DNA of 21,532 bases from Pelargonium cotyledonis (lineage: Eukaryota > Streptophyta > Magnoliopsida > Geraniales > Geraniaceae), in assembly GCA_036897625.1 (NCBI GenBank), contig JAYMTA010001147.1, positions 1-21,532 on the forward strand. The letters are read 5' to 3'. The notes under the pieces are model-generated. The model was given only the letters and a program-made list of their open reading frames with translations, was not told where the DNA came from and did not search any database. Shown piece after piece: positions 8,501 through 20,100 of this stretch (positions are counted from its first letter, which is position 1; each line of letters opens with the position of its first letter). Position numbers and translations under genes: made by a program.

Positions 8501-10331
8501 ACAATATTTAGGAGTTGGCAAACGGGCCAACAGCCCGGGCAAAATTGCAAGTATGCTTATCGGAGCACTTTTTGCTGGTCTGGGCCCGTTGTTATCGGGC
8601 CGGGCCAGTGATGACCGGTGGACCGGATTTGGGCTTGAGCCTAAATAGGATAGGCCAAAAAAACAAGTAAGGAAACAATCTTGCATGTACATTGCATAGT
8701 GACTGAAGGGGTGAACTTGGGCGCAAAAGTACGGTTGTTGCCTTGTGACCTTGAGTTCACGAGTTTGAGTCTGAGTGGATTTTCTCTTGTACAAAAAGAC
8801 GTTTACTCGTTTTTGTGCAATACTAGAAGTCTCTTTTGAAAGAAAGTACACAAGGACAAGAATGGGTGACATACTGGATAGGAGACGTCCTCACAAAAGC
8901 AGGGATTAAGATTGTGTATATAAATGCCCCTTTACAAACCTTGGTGGTAGTAGCTTTATACTAGAGCTGGCAATTTAGACTTGAGTCCGTTGGACCCGAA
9001 CTCCAACATGTAATTTTAAGAATGTGTGTCGGGTCAGGTCAGGTCCGGTTTACCAGGAAATGGTGTAGATTGGACAATCCGTGCATTTTCTGTGTAAAAC
9101 CCACGACCCTACCTGGCCTGCAACATGTACTATAGCTCTCGCAGGTGGAGTCGGGTCTTTCCAACCTGGCTCAAAACCCGAATTGTCAGCTCTGCTTCAT
9201 ACATTGTCCTGCCTCTTATGGCGTAATGTCGGGCAGTTAACATGATTATGCAAATTATACTTTCTCTGTCATGTGTTTGAAACTTAGGCATACATATCTT
9301 GCAGTTCGTCAACTTCACGCAAATCGTGACCGAAAACAAGGAAGATTCGAAGAAGGAAGCCGCTTTTGCTCTTGCAGCCCTTATGGAAATTCCATTTCAG
9401 TACAGAGCCACGCTACGCCTTCAGTCCGAAAAGTAAGACCAGTAATTGCATTTTATACCCAGCATTTCGCTTATCCACTCGTCAAGTTCTGAACATTTAC
9501 TCTTACAAATTATGCAGTAGAGAGGTGGTTGGAGGTCCACATACAAGACCACTTCCACCTCCTCGGGAAGTGATCGAACATGACGATGCACTTAGGTCAG
9601 TCCCGCCCACGAGAAGCCTTGAAAGAGCCGAGCCAACAGTTCCGGTGGAACAGGTTCTTTGATTGTTTTTCTCAATTATTCGTCTTGAATATGTGTTTTA
9701 TTTTCAGTATGTTGATTTAAGAAATATTTTCTTTGTTCAAGGTTTGTCCCATTTGCTTGACAAATTCTAAGGACATGGCTTTCGGATGTGGTCATACGGT
9801 ATGTGCATCTAAATCTAGTCTTGAAATAGTGCCAAAAAATTAGATATGAGCTATAATAGATGCGTTTTTGTTAGAAATGGCAAATCGGCTTGTGGCTTAA
9901 CTCTTGTTTTTAAAACCGGACCGGAGGTTGACCAGTTCTACTGGTAGGGTTGTCTAGTGATGTAGTGCCCAAAATTTTTAATAGAGTAAAACCCGATTTT
10001 GATCTAGTTAAAACTAATTTGGTTTACCATATAGGTCTAGATCGAACTAGTAGAATAGTCATCTCAGTCCGGTTTTCAAATCTAGGGCTTTATCAAAAGA
10101 GTGGAACAAAGCATAGAAATTAAGGAAATGATTAATTTAGTTATCGAATTGTTATCTTATGCATCTAATGAAATATCAATTGTGTCATTGTTATGAGCTA
10201 CAAATTCAACGCCTTAACATGTTTACGGGTTTGTTTCGTTCTCCAAGACTTGTAAGGATTGTGGAGTCACCATCTCGTCGTGCCCTCTGTGCCGGGAACC
10301 CATAACTACTCGTCTTAGACTATACACATAA
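5511..10331 (+). CDS. RGLG: RGLG-type copine/VWA RING E3 ubiquitin ligase
   Basis: Eleven coding exons give 448 residues. RGLG proteins are membrane-anchored RING ubiquitin ligases known from hormone and stress signalling. The protein starts MGNQES, a fit to the N-myristoylation pattern (Gly2, Ser6). Residues 20-88 hold imperfect repeats of about 18 residues. The VWA/copine domain spans about 118-360: [11 protein letters not shown] carries the metal-site DxTxS (126-130), [15 protein letters not shown] and [14 protein letters not shown] follow, then [11 protein letters not shown] (ADGQ 249-252), [11 protein letters not shown] and RAFDNFQFVNFT. A proline-rich linker precedes the RING: C404, C407, C418, H420, C423, C426, C433, C436. 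The end [12 protein letters not shown] matches the short tail of RGLG1/2. The length is usual for the family and every key residue is present. The start is the first in-frame ATG, 12 bases after an acceptor. Confidence 0.95.
5568..5780 (+). repeat. Protein-level repeats in the RGLG N-terminus
   Basis: The encoded stretch reads as about four units: [56 protein letters not shown] and [17 protein letters not shown]. Each has an aromatic residue, then Gly-x-Ser, then Asp, then a Gln/His-rich end. They replace the Pro/Tyr/Gln-rich leader that I recall in Arabidopsis RGLG1/2. Confidence 0.75.
5889..6063. mobile_element. MITE-like inverted-repeat element in RGLG intron
   Basis: The left end, gcgtttggatttttcggatt followed by tgatttgaaat, is mirrored at the right end by atttcaaatcaaatccaagc. 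The arms are about 35 bases with an extra 9 bases in the left one, and a short AT-rich centre lies between them. No coding capacity. A target duplication is not clear, so the superfamily is left open. Confidence 0.6.
6158..6301 (-). mobile_element. Au-like SINE, minus orientation
   Basis: On the minus strand the element starts near 6300 with ggttacccttggtgcaacga (box A-like), continues through cttgtaaccttgaggtcacc and a box B-like ctcgaggtcc, and ends with ggtctggagaa-type sequence, gtgggagcctcgcccgctag and ctgcccttt. The order (CCTTGGTGCAA head, TTGTAACC/GGTCAC, GACCCCAC, GGGAGCCTCG, TGCCC end) is that of the tRNA-derived Au SINE family of plants. It has no coding capacity and lies in the first RGLG coding-gene intron. 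Confidence 0.75.
6456..6654. mobile_element. hAT-like MITE, copy 1
   Basis: The left end tagagatggtaatttgg and right end aaattgccagctcta are inverted repeats (consensus TAGAGCTGGCAATTT). Flanks are tgagtaat on the left (6448-6455) and taagtaat on the right (6655-6662), an 8-bp target duplication with one difference, the size typical of hAT transposons. Length about 199. No transposase is encoded, so it is non-autonomous. Confidence 0.75.
8505..8647. mobile_element. GC-rich repeat, possible decayed MITE
   Basis: The segment tatttaggagttggcaaacg starts and gcttgagcctaaata ends a stretch that is far more GC-rich (cagcccgggc, cgggccgggcc) than the surrounding intron. Only the outermost eight bases are clearly inverted (tatttagg/cctaaata). 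It resembles the ggcaaacgggcc-type small elements common in plant genomes, but I cannot name the family. Confidence 0.35.
8704..8810 (+). mobile_element. Au-like SINE, plus orientation, 5' part only
   Basis: The order gaaggggtgaacttgggcgc, aaaagtacggttgttgcctt, gtgaccttgagttcacgagt and ttgagtctgagtgg follows the head, box A and box B of the Au SINE (CTTGGCGCAA, GTTGTTGCCATGTGACC, GGTTCGAGTC). After ctcttgtacaaaaag the match fades, so the 3' half is lost or diverged. It lies about 2.4 kb from the minus-strand copy. Confidence 0.65.
8962..9194. mobile_element. hAT-like MITE, copy 2
   Basis: The left end tagagctggcaatttagac and the right end gaattgtcagctctg are inverted repeats of the same family as the element at 6456-6654. 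Flanks are ctttatac (8954-8961) and cttcatac (9195-9202), an 8-bp target duplication with one difference. The interior is rich in GGGTC/GACCC words and encodes nothing. Length about 233. Confidence 0.75.
9905..10083. mobile_element. MITE-like element with AAAACCGGAC ends
   Basis: The left end gtttttaaaaccggaccgga, continuing into ccagttctactggt, is mirrored by gaactagtagaatag and cagtccggttttcaaatc at the right end. The arms are about 35 bases with several mismatches. No clear target duplication and no coding capacity. It fills much of the last RGLG intron. Confidence 0.6.
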
Positions 10332-10596
10332 GCCGGCGAGTTCTGCTTCATCGAAAGGATTCGAAGCTTTTTGTATCAATCAAGTCTTTATAGTTTCACT
10401 TCATGTATCATTATTGCAAAGGTTACAAGATGTCCATATAATTGTATAAGAGAACAGTGTATCAAATATATGTTTTCGTGTAATTGTGTCTACTCCAATC
10501 TTCACCAAAAAAAAATTGTACATCATTGTAGCAAATATATGTTTTGTTTTCGTTGTTTTTTTTTTTCTTTTTTGTAAATAATGATCATTGAACTGT

Positions 10597-10602
10597 AATA
10601 AA
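10597..10602 (+). promoter_or_regulatory. Candidate poly(A) signal of RGLG
   Basis: AATAAA occurs 266 bases after the RGLG stop, following a T-rich run. Exact match to the canonical signal; no other such hexamer was noted closer to the stop. Confidence 0.4.
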
Positions 10603-10936
10603 TGTTTAAAATGATATGCAGGTGACAACAGGATCGAGTGATGAATTGATAATCACTTTAACTGCATAAAAACACTTGATTAAAGAACATGTATCAATCA
10701 ACTTTCAACTGTAGAAACAAGATGGGAGGCTGAATCGGTTTGTTGATCAGATGGTACTTTTCGAGCGCTCCACGAGAAAGGTAACCTGGTTCAAAAGACT
10801 CCCGTCATTGTGAGATCTGAGGACGGTCATTACAATTTGCACAAACAATATCTCTAAGAGGAGAGTTCCCAGCACCATCAACCATAAAGACCTGTAAAAA
10901 AAAATGGTGATTATTTGCACTAATCAGACAAAATAG

Positions 10937-11026
10937 GTAATTACAAATAACTTGCTCGTATTATTGTCCATAAATACAAAACTGGCGTTCAATCGTTTTT
11001 ACTCTGGATTAGTTATTTGTAATTAC
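10937..11026. repeat. 16-bp perfect inverted repeat
   Basis: The arms gtaattacaaataact (10937-10952) and agttatttgtaattac (11011-11026) are exact reverse complements separated by 58 bases. It could be a short transposon remnant or an RNA hairpin in the POLD1 3' region. Confidence 0.8.
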
Positions 11027-11117
11027 TCGTAAACAAAAATCATTATACTATGGCTCAAACATGGGATATGAACAGTATGGATCAATGGAGGAAACGGCAC
11101 CAACCTCGGAATCAAGT

Positions 11118-14100
11118 TCAAAAGCTCCATCGGTCCAATTGCACCTTTGCTTCGGCCATGTCTTTCTGCGCCTTCTTTCTCCGATAAAAGATTGGACAAT
11201 CCCGACTGAAAACAAAGCATTCAGTTAAAACTGAAATCTCCAAATGACATACAATACAAGTGAAATGTTTCGGCAAAGATATAAGAAAGACCTTGTGCAG
11301 AGAACGTCTTGATGGAGAGAACCTTGGCATTCTTGGCACTGTGTCCACAACTTCCCAAAAAGCATCTCTAGCTCAGACACTGCAACCAGTTCAAGTCTCA
11401 ATAATATACTCTCAGAATCTTTCATCATATGCAAGGATCATTACGTAGTTGAGTATAACACGAATTTATACAAGATACCTACTATGAGACACAGTTTTGC
11501 AATACAATTCTGCTTCTCTACCCTTGCAGTGGGAGCAAAGAGTTCGGTCTGAATTGCTGAGAAAATACGCCGAAGTTAAATAATTGAATAAGCATATTTA
11601 TGCGTGTGCGCACACAAACAAAAGCGAAGCAATAGACATGCAAGTATTCAGAAAAGAAAAGACTGACAGATACAAGGGAATATAGGATTGGTGTGAAAGG
11701 GTAAACTGGAAAATAAAGTATATCCCTAACTCATCGTTCATTACGATTTAGAGAGTTCTAAATATTTGCCAAGGATTTTCATCCATCGCATAGTGTTTAC
11801 TCTCAGCCATGTCAATAAATATATATATATATACAAGTTGGAAGCAACTTGAGAAGCACTTATATGCGTACCTAATTAGAGCTCTACAACCAATGCACGT
11901 GAGTTGTTTCTTGGCAAATTTCATAATACCACTGTTTGAAGGAGTGGATATCGAAATAGATCTTGTGTGACTTCCATGAAGGAGCTCTTTGCTTGCATTC
12001 TTCAAAATCGGCTCAAAAATTCTCAAAAGTGGCTGTAAAATGATCATGATTTTCAATAATTAGTAATACAGAGAGAGAGAGAGAGAGGAATGAAGTCAAT
12101 GAACTATCATACATGTCATGAAGTGCTAACTGTTAAACTAACCTTGCTAATTTGATTTTCAAGGTAGTACTGTGGATCTATTGGTATGTTATTTTCCAGC
12201 ACATAAATAGGATCCTCCGACTTCTCATAAGCCTGATTGTCCGACTTGTTAAATTTGATAAACGTGCACATAATAGAAAACCGTTAAAAGGAAACAAATG
12301 ACAGTAAAAATTACCTTAGCACCTTTAGCAGCTTTGATGATTACATATGGTACTCGGTCCCCAACATTTGGAGCAGTGGCAGCATCTCGCTGTCAATTAA
12401 AGAATCGACCAAATTCTCTTATGTTCCAGAACCACTATTGATATATACGCACATAAAACGCGTGAAAAATGATCATCAGAAGGGCACAACAAACCTTGCG
12501 CATGCGTTCAGCAAGTTCAACATGAGCTGTCTTTACATCATAATCATCTCCCGTCTTCGTCAGACCCTGTTGGACAGTAATACATCAGTGCATGAACAAC
12601 CAATTTATTGTGACTACCAAATGATTTTATGACCAAACAGTTTAGCTACAATAGAAAATAGCTAATGGCATAATGGAAACACCATCAAGAGCACCATTTG
12701 ACCAGATAATTTTTCTCACCTTGGTAATAACCAGAAGTGACAAATCCATGCGGTTCATGAGAAGATCTGAAATTGTATTCTTGACGAACTGAACAGCTCC
12801 AGGAACGTCCCTGTCAATCAGTATTTTGTGGAGGCACTCGTTTACCAAGTTTTTGACCAGTAAACAATTGTCTCGTCGTACAGTTTCTATGCCTGTCAAC
12901 AATCAAGATGATTTAGAATTCTAATAATAATGTGTGTGAGAGTGTGTGTGTCTGTGTACATATATAGCAAAGCACAAAAGGGCAAGGATCTTAGTTGTTT
13001 ACCTTTAGTGTCCATTTTGTCAAATTTCTCTGGGTTTGTCCAAAATAAACCAGCATACCTCTTCTTGCTAATCAGTAGATATGGAAAATAAACCTTTTCA
13101 AACTCCAATTTAATGGGCTTCATAACACAAGTAGGAGAAAAAGGAAAAAGGAGAAATGAGTAGGGGAAAAACGAACAAGAAAGTCAAGGGTAAGGAAAGT
13201 AATAATGATTGTAAGTACTTTAGTGAAAGTTCCACTGATATATTCAGCCGCTTCTCTTCCCAAGTTCATTGCAGCATCTACAGTGGACACACCAAATTGT
13301 ACCATAACCGAATCTGTGTCTCCATATATAACCTGATACCACAAATTCTCTCATCAAAATAAGTTAATGTTAAAGGAAAACAAAAGCAAACACGTTCAAG
13401 AAAATGAGTATTTATATGGAGCCGCAATATATGTGTTTAAAGAGAAAGCATTTGAAATCCAAGGTATCGCACAAAACATATCAACAAACTATGAGTGAAG
13501 CAAATGTCACAACAAATGTGAGAATTCAACATGTGTTCATGCTGCGGAAATGATTCAAAGTGGAGGAAAAGATTACTTTCAAAGAAGTTTCCCTCTGAAA
13601 GCGGAAATTCGTGTGAGGAAAAGACGGGAACAAGATGGAGCACTTGCAGAACTCATCAGGTAGCTAGCAATTAAAAGTACCAACCACACTCAACATGTGG
13701 CTACACCTTCCAAACAATAGTATGGAAAATAAAATTGTACCTCAGCATTGTGTTCATAGCCCGCTTGCGTTGTAAATTTATCTTCCACAAGTTTTTTTGT
13801 GTGCTCAATCATTTGCCGACCTTCACAAACAGCCAATCACAAGTACTTCAGTTGCTTTAGCTTATCAAGAGAACTTTTTTTATATGATCAAACAAACTGT
13901 TTGGGCTATACCGTAGCTTGTAACACTAGAAGATATCTCTAGACAAGGTAACTGGCCAACAGTAGCTCCTGTGAATCCATATACAGAATTTGCACTAACC
14001 TGGGAAAAGCACCAGACAATGTAGAGAACAGACATAGGAGATGAATAAGCAAACTTTACAACTATAACCTTACACTAGACCATAATATAACTACATGAAA

Positions 14101-17100
14101 AAAGTCCAAATCCCAATTTAACAGTGACAAGCTTAACCTTCAACGCCAGCTGCCGGCCATCTAGCACAGCCTTCTCAAGGGGATCCTTGGCTTCCTGGAA
14201 TAGAACAAAGTTATCACATATTTACAAAAAGATGCTAACTGTGAGAAAATGAACAGGAGGATAAATGACACCATCCAGCTATGTCTGGAGCAGAGCAAAG
14301 AACCCAAAAGGAAAGAAAAAAAAATTACAGCAAGGCCAAAAATAGAATACTATTTTCCATTACCTTCAAATCTGCTTTGGCTCTTTTACGAGCAGCTAAC
14401 AACTCTTCAAGAATTTCAGGAAGTATTCCCTGAAAATACATAGTTCATACATTTTCAAATGTATCTATTACATAAAAATAAAAAATATACCCAAGCACTC
14501 AAGAATTTCAAAAGAAAATAACCTTCTGTAAGTTTGATTTAACAAATGTTTCACCAGATGGGGTTTTGTTCACACACTCTGGAGGAAGGTTAAGCTTGCG
14601 AGCATCTTCAGGTGTCACCTTCATACAGAACAAGAATAAAATATTTCCTAAATGTTCTCAAAGTCAAAGTTTAATGGTATTCAGTTCCATCATAAGAAGA
14701 AAGTGGTGACAAGTAGAAACAATTTAACAAAGGTTAGAAAAATCACCAGAGTACAGTAACATAAATTATATGCCATCATAATAGATGGATACAAAGATGC
14801 AAAGTCCAGTGTTGCAATTGGTTTCTCATAAAATCCAGCCCTGGCCTCCAAGACCTGCAAGCAGTTCCATCCAAGATGTCAATATATTCCATACTGTGTA
14901 GAAGTATATAACTCATCTGCTTGTACACATACTGACACACAATAAGAAGAGCAATGGGCCATAAATTATACTGATTTTCCTTTGACAAAAAAGTAATTGA
15001 AGGCAAGAACAATGTTGTCCAGTTGTCCTCTTTCATGTATTTATCTTATTTATATACATTATTCTTTATATTTCTAAAAATAAATAAGCATCTAACAGCA
15101 ACAATCACAGAAGTTCCATAATGAACAATCTCATAGAAAACCAACTTGTGAGAAAGTATCAAAATAATTAGTAAATATCTAACAACTCACCCAATCTTCT
15201 TTGTATGGAGCTTGACATAACTATCTCTTATTTATAAGAAGTTTTGGTTAGTATTTTGTATAGGATCAACCCCATGAAGTGTGAACAATTAGGCTTCATG
15301 TATTCTCTTTCAGTTTTCTTCGGTGTCCCATGAAGGGAATGCTCAAAAACTAAATGTGGTAATAGTACTAGTGTGAACTTTTTTCAGAGGTTATGGTTAA
15401 ATGATAATTACAGGTTCTGAAAATACTAAAATGATTATATGTTCATTGATGATGAATAGTACTAATCTGGAGACCAACATTTCTCAAACTACTTTTAGGG
15501 CGGGTGATCACAAAAGCTATTCTTATTAAATGATTGGCTTATTTGCTAGACTTCCATTTTTCATTATGTGTGGGGTCAAAAAGGTTGATGCTAACATCGG
15601 ACATGGGAGATTTGACAAGAACAAGGCTTCAATTTCAATATAGATAAAAGTCACAAAGTGAGAAATCCATTCTAGATCTAAGTACAAAACACCAGGTATA
15701 TGTATTTAAAAATAAAACACGTTGAAAATAAACTCAGGTATAGCGTTAAGTGATGTCTAATGCATGCACTCAAACTCCACATCAAATCACACTAAATGCT
15801 TCACGCTAGCAGAACTTACAGTGGCACCTTCATATGTCCCTTGTTCAGATCCGGCCTGTTTGACATTTGGTATAACAAGGTTCCTCTGTTTTGACTTCCT
15901 AAGAAGTTGTGAAAGTACCTGGCACGACAGTTCATGTTCTAAATTTCAGAATGTCCAATCATTCGGCATATTCATCCACTCATCAACTGAAAAGCATTAT
16001 GTCAACCTTTATACTTTGCCCCCTGGACAGAAGGAAGGAGATGGGAACACCCGTGACTCGAGCCATCTCCACATAATTGTAAATGAACATCAGCTTTTCT
16101 AAAAGCCGCTGAGGGAGATAGGCATCCTACAAAGAGAAAGAGGTTCAGTAACGCAACAATTGAAGGGCCACAGGATACTGAACTAAAAGAATAAGCACCT
16201 TTAGACAGTATACAGCAAGTCGCCTCCTAGTTTCAGCATTCCCATTCTGAAGATCAGATATTATTGAGTGGTGGACATCCTCTTTCTGCACATCCATATC
16301 AATCCGTATCTTACCAAGCACAATCTCAAATGAAACAAGAGAAGCAAGATCTGACATTTCGGATGATAAAGTTTCACACTCACAAATAAAAGGAGCATGG
16401 CCAAAAAGTGCACGGGATAATGAAATAAACATGAGCAAAGTAAAGATAAATGAGAATAATCATGGCCTAGGATAATAAACATACCAAAAAAATAGTATGC
16501 ATATCATCTAGGAGCATGGTCCTAGATGCTCAAAATATGAAAATAGTTCACAACAATACCCCATCCACAACTTCACTCAAATGCTTCAAAGATGCCAGAA
16601 AAAAAAAAGATAAATGGAATATTTAACTTTACCTGCTCAGAAAGAAAGTGTGCTGAAACAGAATTCAATGAATAAGAACTCAATTTGTAATCCCGTTGCA
16701 TGACCTGCAACAACAAAAGAGAGGAGAAAATAAATAAGTTATCCATCCCTAAATTCATACCGAACAGGTATCATACAGCATTTTAAAGTTACTTGAGCAA
16801 ACATGGTTTCTAGACAGAACCTGAAGCAAATCAAATTGAACTCGCCCTTCGATGGTTACTTCTTTACTCTCCCTTATTCCATACTGTCTGTGTAGTTCAA
16901 ACAAATATCCAGAAGTTAAACAAAATAACGATGACATTGAAACAGAATGAAAATATATATAAATAAATAAAAATATAATAAAAAAACCAAGAGCGTTATG
17001 TGGCTATAAGATTTCTACATAACAACACGTCAAACTGCAGTATAATCTAGGGTCATAAGTCAAATAGATTACATGAGGGGGGAAGTATGGTGAATCAATC

Positions 17101-20100
17101 ATTTTGAAAAAATAAAAATAAAATAAAAATCAACACCAACAAATGTTTAGGAATTGGACACATAATTGTTCAAATTTTGCGACCTACCATTGACAATGGA
17201 GATACAAATTAGTGGAATGGCAGTTCCATGACTAATAATTGAAATAATGGTATACATTACCTTGAAGAAAATGTTGTATCTTTGACACGAACCCTGCTAT
17301 TTCGGATGCGACCAAGTATGGGAAAGTCTGCTATTCCTAAGGCTTGAGCCCTCTGTCAAACAAAAGCTCAGGACACAAGTTATATCAACCATAAAAGTAC
17401 ATAGACCAGAAGGAAATCCAAGCAATGCACTTATGAAGAGAGAAATCTTAAAAATGGGTAGGAAGTACAAATAATGGAAGACAGAAAACTTTGACAGTGA
17501 TATTATAGGCAGAACAAAGAAAAGTTGGTAAAATTACCTCAATAAGATATGGCAAGTCAAATTTGCAGATGTTATAGCCAATTATAATATCAGGGTCCAC
17601 TTCACGGATAAAATCCTGTAAGAAACCCAGCTACTAAGACTAGAAACATGTATAATTACATAAATTCTTAAAGTACATATGTGATTTATTGGCTACTGCA
17701 CTGCCAATGCAAAAAATCAAAGGAACAAGACTTATGCACCAGTAGTCCCGCCACACAAAAAATGCAATAAATTAATAACGATAAATGATTTGTAGCAAGA
17801 TCTAGTAGCCTACAAATGTACCAATAATGTTTGAATTGGATGTCATGTATGACAAAACACACGCTATGAAAATGCAATTGGTGCATTGACATGCTAATTT
17901 TTGGATCTAGCTGCAATTTACAAATATGCTATATTTGTAGTGGACTACTTATGGTCCTCAAAATTATTAAATTAAATTTTTGTGATGCAAAGGAGAGTAT
18001 CCAATGAAGAAAAGATGAATACCCTCCATGCAAGCAATACTTCTCTTTCTGTATCAAAAGACATCACATCAACACCAACTATTGGGGCACATGAATTTAG
18101 TGTCATCACATTACGGAGAAACGGTTGGTCCTCTCCCTGCAGAGTGAGTAGATTGGCCACCTAGAAAGAAATGTGAAATTCAACTTCAGAAACCGTAAAA
18201 TAAACTGACGGCTACATAGCATAGCACCAAATTTTAAGGAAGTAAAAGAGAACCTGGATAACAGGATCATGGGTAGGCTCTGGAAAATGGCCTTTACGAC
18301 CAGCACACTCAATGTCAAAACTCAATATTCGAAAGGGAGCCATTTTTGAGAATTCTCCTTCCGGAGCATGGCTGATCAACTCTGAATAGCTGAGAAAATT
18401 CTGTCAAGGAACATGTTACCCACTAAAGAAAATCCTAACATGAATAAGACATAACTCTTCTTTATGAAACATACAATGCCCTCCCATACATAAAATGAGG
18501 ATACAGGCAATCAAATTCTAGTTGGCAATAAGACAAGTTACATGCTGCCTTCTTATACTTTCCAGCAGGCACTTCAATCCAGTTGCCACCAACAACATCG
18601 CGATCAATCATGAAACGAAGAGCAAAAAGAACATTGCTTTCATATGTCATGAAGCTCTTCATACCAAAACCATCAATTTGTATGCCTCTATCAAGAATAC
18701 CTGCCAATATCAATAATGTTGGTGTGAAAGCAAAAACCTATATATAAACTGCTCCACAAGAATAATCAATGTAATTAGGAATGAGCATGCTTTGAGTGTA
18801 GGAAGCAAAATAGCAGTATCACAGATAATTGGGAAATTTTCAAACTAATTGTATATATTACCATGATGTATATAATGTAAACCAAAAAAAAGAGGGGGTG
18901 GGAATGAAAGGAAATAAATTTTGTATATTAAGTAAATCAGAAGTATACCACGACAACTGGCCACCATTGTGGGCAATGCGACTACAATTTTGAGAAAGGG
19001 ATGTGAAGCTTGTTGTTGATAATACATGATGCTCCTTTTCTGCACCAGTTCAATACGCCGAACAAACTTGGTTACCTTACTGTTCCTATTCACATCCCTC
19101 ATCCTCCCCTAAACGAACCATCAGACACAAAATGAATGACTAGCTTGATTAAGGCAACTTATGCAACGAAAAAATAACCAGCTACTAATTGAGGAGCAAA
19201 GTACCTCAAGCATTTGATGAAAACGGGAGATATCATCAGGGCCCATTCCAGCAGGGCAACTGATGTAGAAATATGGCTCAAACCCATGAACGTTACAGCA
19301 AACACTATGTCCTAATAAATAGCCAATAAAACATTAGAATGAATCCATGTAAGGTGTAGTTCCAAGAGCATCATTATAAAACCAAAAATGTTTTAAACCT
19401 CTCTAAAATAAAGAAGTAAATTTCACAATATAATGGTAGTTATCATACCTCCTAGTAATGTCATAAAAGTGTCAGCCTCAACCCTTAAACTTCCTAGATA
19501 AATATAAACTTTTCATATGTCATAACAATGTTAGCACTCAAAATACCTGGGTCTTTTTGTCACAAAGTTTGCCCAAATGCCGAAAAATGTGGTTTGTGTA
19601 CAATGGGACCCAAATTTATTGTTCCCAAAAGATGGGACAATAGAACCTTACTATCATGAAAACTATGTAACTTGGATACATTGATTAAAACTTCCACGTA
19701 ACGAAAAAATAACAAGATGGAAAATTTGGTTCAGTAACATTATTTTTCTCAAAAATTGGTACAAAGTTTTAACTAGTTAAAACTAAACATTGGTATATTT
19801 AACTTTTCTAAGAAATAAAAATTGCAAATTTAAAGTTGTAACAAAAAAAATCATCACAATATTGATCAATTCCATTCAGAATCCCTTCAGGATTAAACTC
19901 ATTTACCAGTTAAGAACTTCCACAAAACAGAAGAATAAGATAAACTTGGTTCATCTATAGATGATTTGTCTCCTAAACTTGTTAAAGAGACTCCATTACT
20001 ATAACAATGAAGGTACATTCTTTTAAGCTTACTGAACTGAACCTAAGAGTTTAGCAACTAGTTAAAACAAAAAATTGCTAAATTTAACCTTTCTAAGAAA

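Larger units (their letters stand above)
5511..10331 (+). other. Exon map of the RGLG gene
   Basis: Coding exons: 5511-5828, 6971-7055, 7145-7285, 7372-7485, 7864-7961, 8085-8164, 8249-8354, 9305-9432, 9518-9653, 9742-9798, 10248-10331 (TAA 10329-10331). All introns are GT-AG and the summed length is 1347 bases, in frame throughout. The three long introns (5829-6970, 8355-9304, 9799-10247) contain nearly all the transposon-like sequence. The RING is split between the last two exons, after GCGHT. Confidence 0.88.
10332..11117. other. Region between convergent RGLG and POLD1 stops
   Basis: The left part is the RGLG 3' UTR. The right part is probably the POLD1 3' UTR: on the minus strand a donor (cgag|gttggt) at 11104 and an acceptor (tttttttttacag) ending at 10892 would define a 213-base 3' UTR intron. 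The exon after it begins with a 28-codon open frame with a Cys pair (10805-10891). A 16-base inverted repeat lies in the presumed intron. Only 786 bases separate the two stops. Confidence 0.5.

Noticed and set aside
8447-8872. Minus-strand open frame of 141 codons
   Set aside because: It runs through a GC-rich repeat and the plus-strand SINE inside an RGLG intron and shows no protein family signature.
9366-9662. Continuous plus-strand frame of 98 codons
   Set aside because: Only its right part is coding (RGLG exon 9518-9653); the left part is out of frame with the preceding exon and includes an intron.
11477-11546. Alternative borders for the penultimate POLD1 exons (acceptor ending 11547, donor at 11478)
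   Set aside because: They also have AG and GT, but they shift the frame and destroy the CSHC cysteine pair and the SELEMLFG segment.
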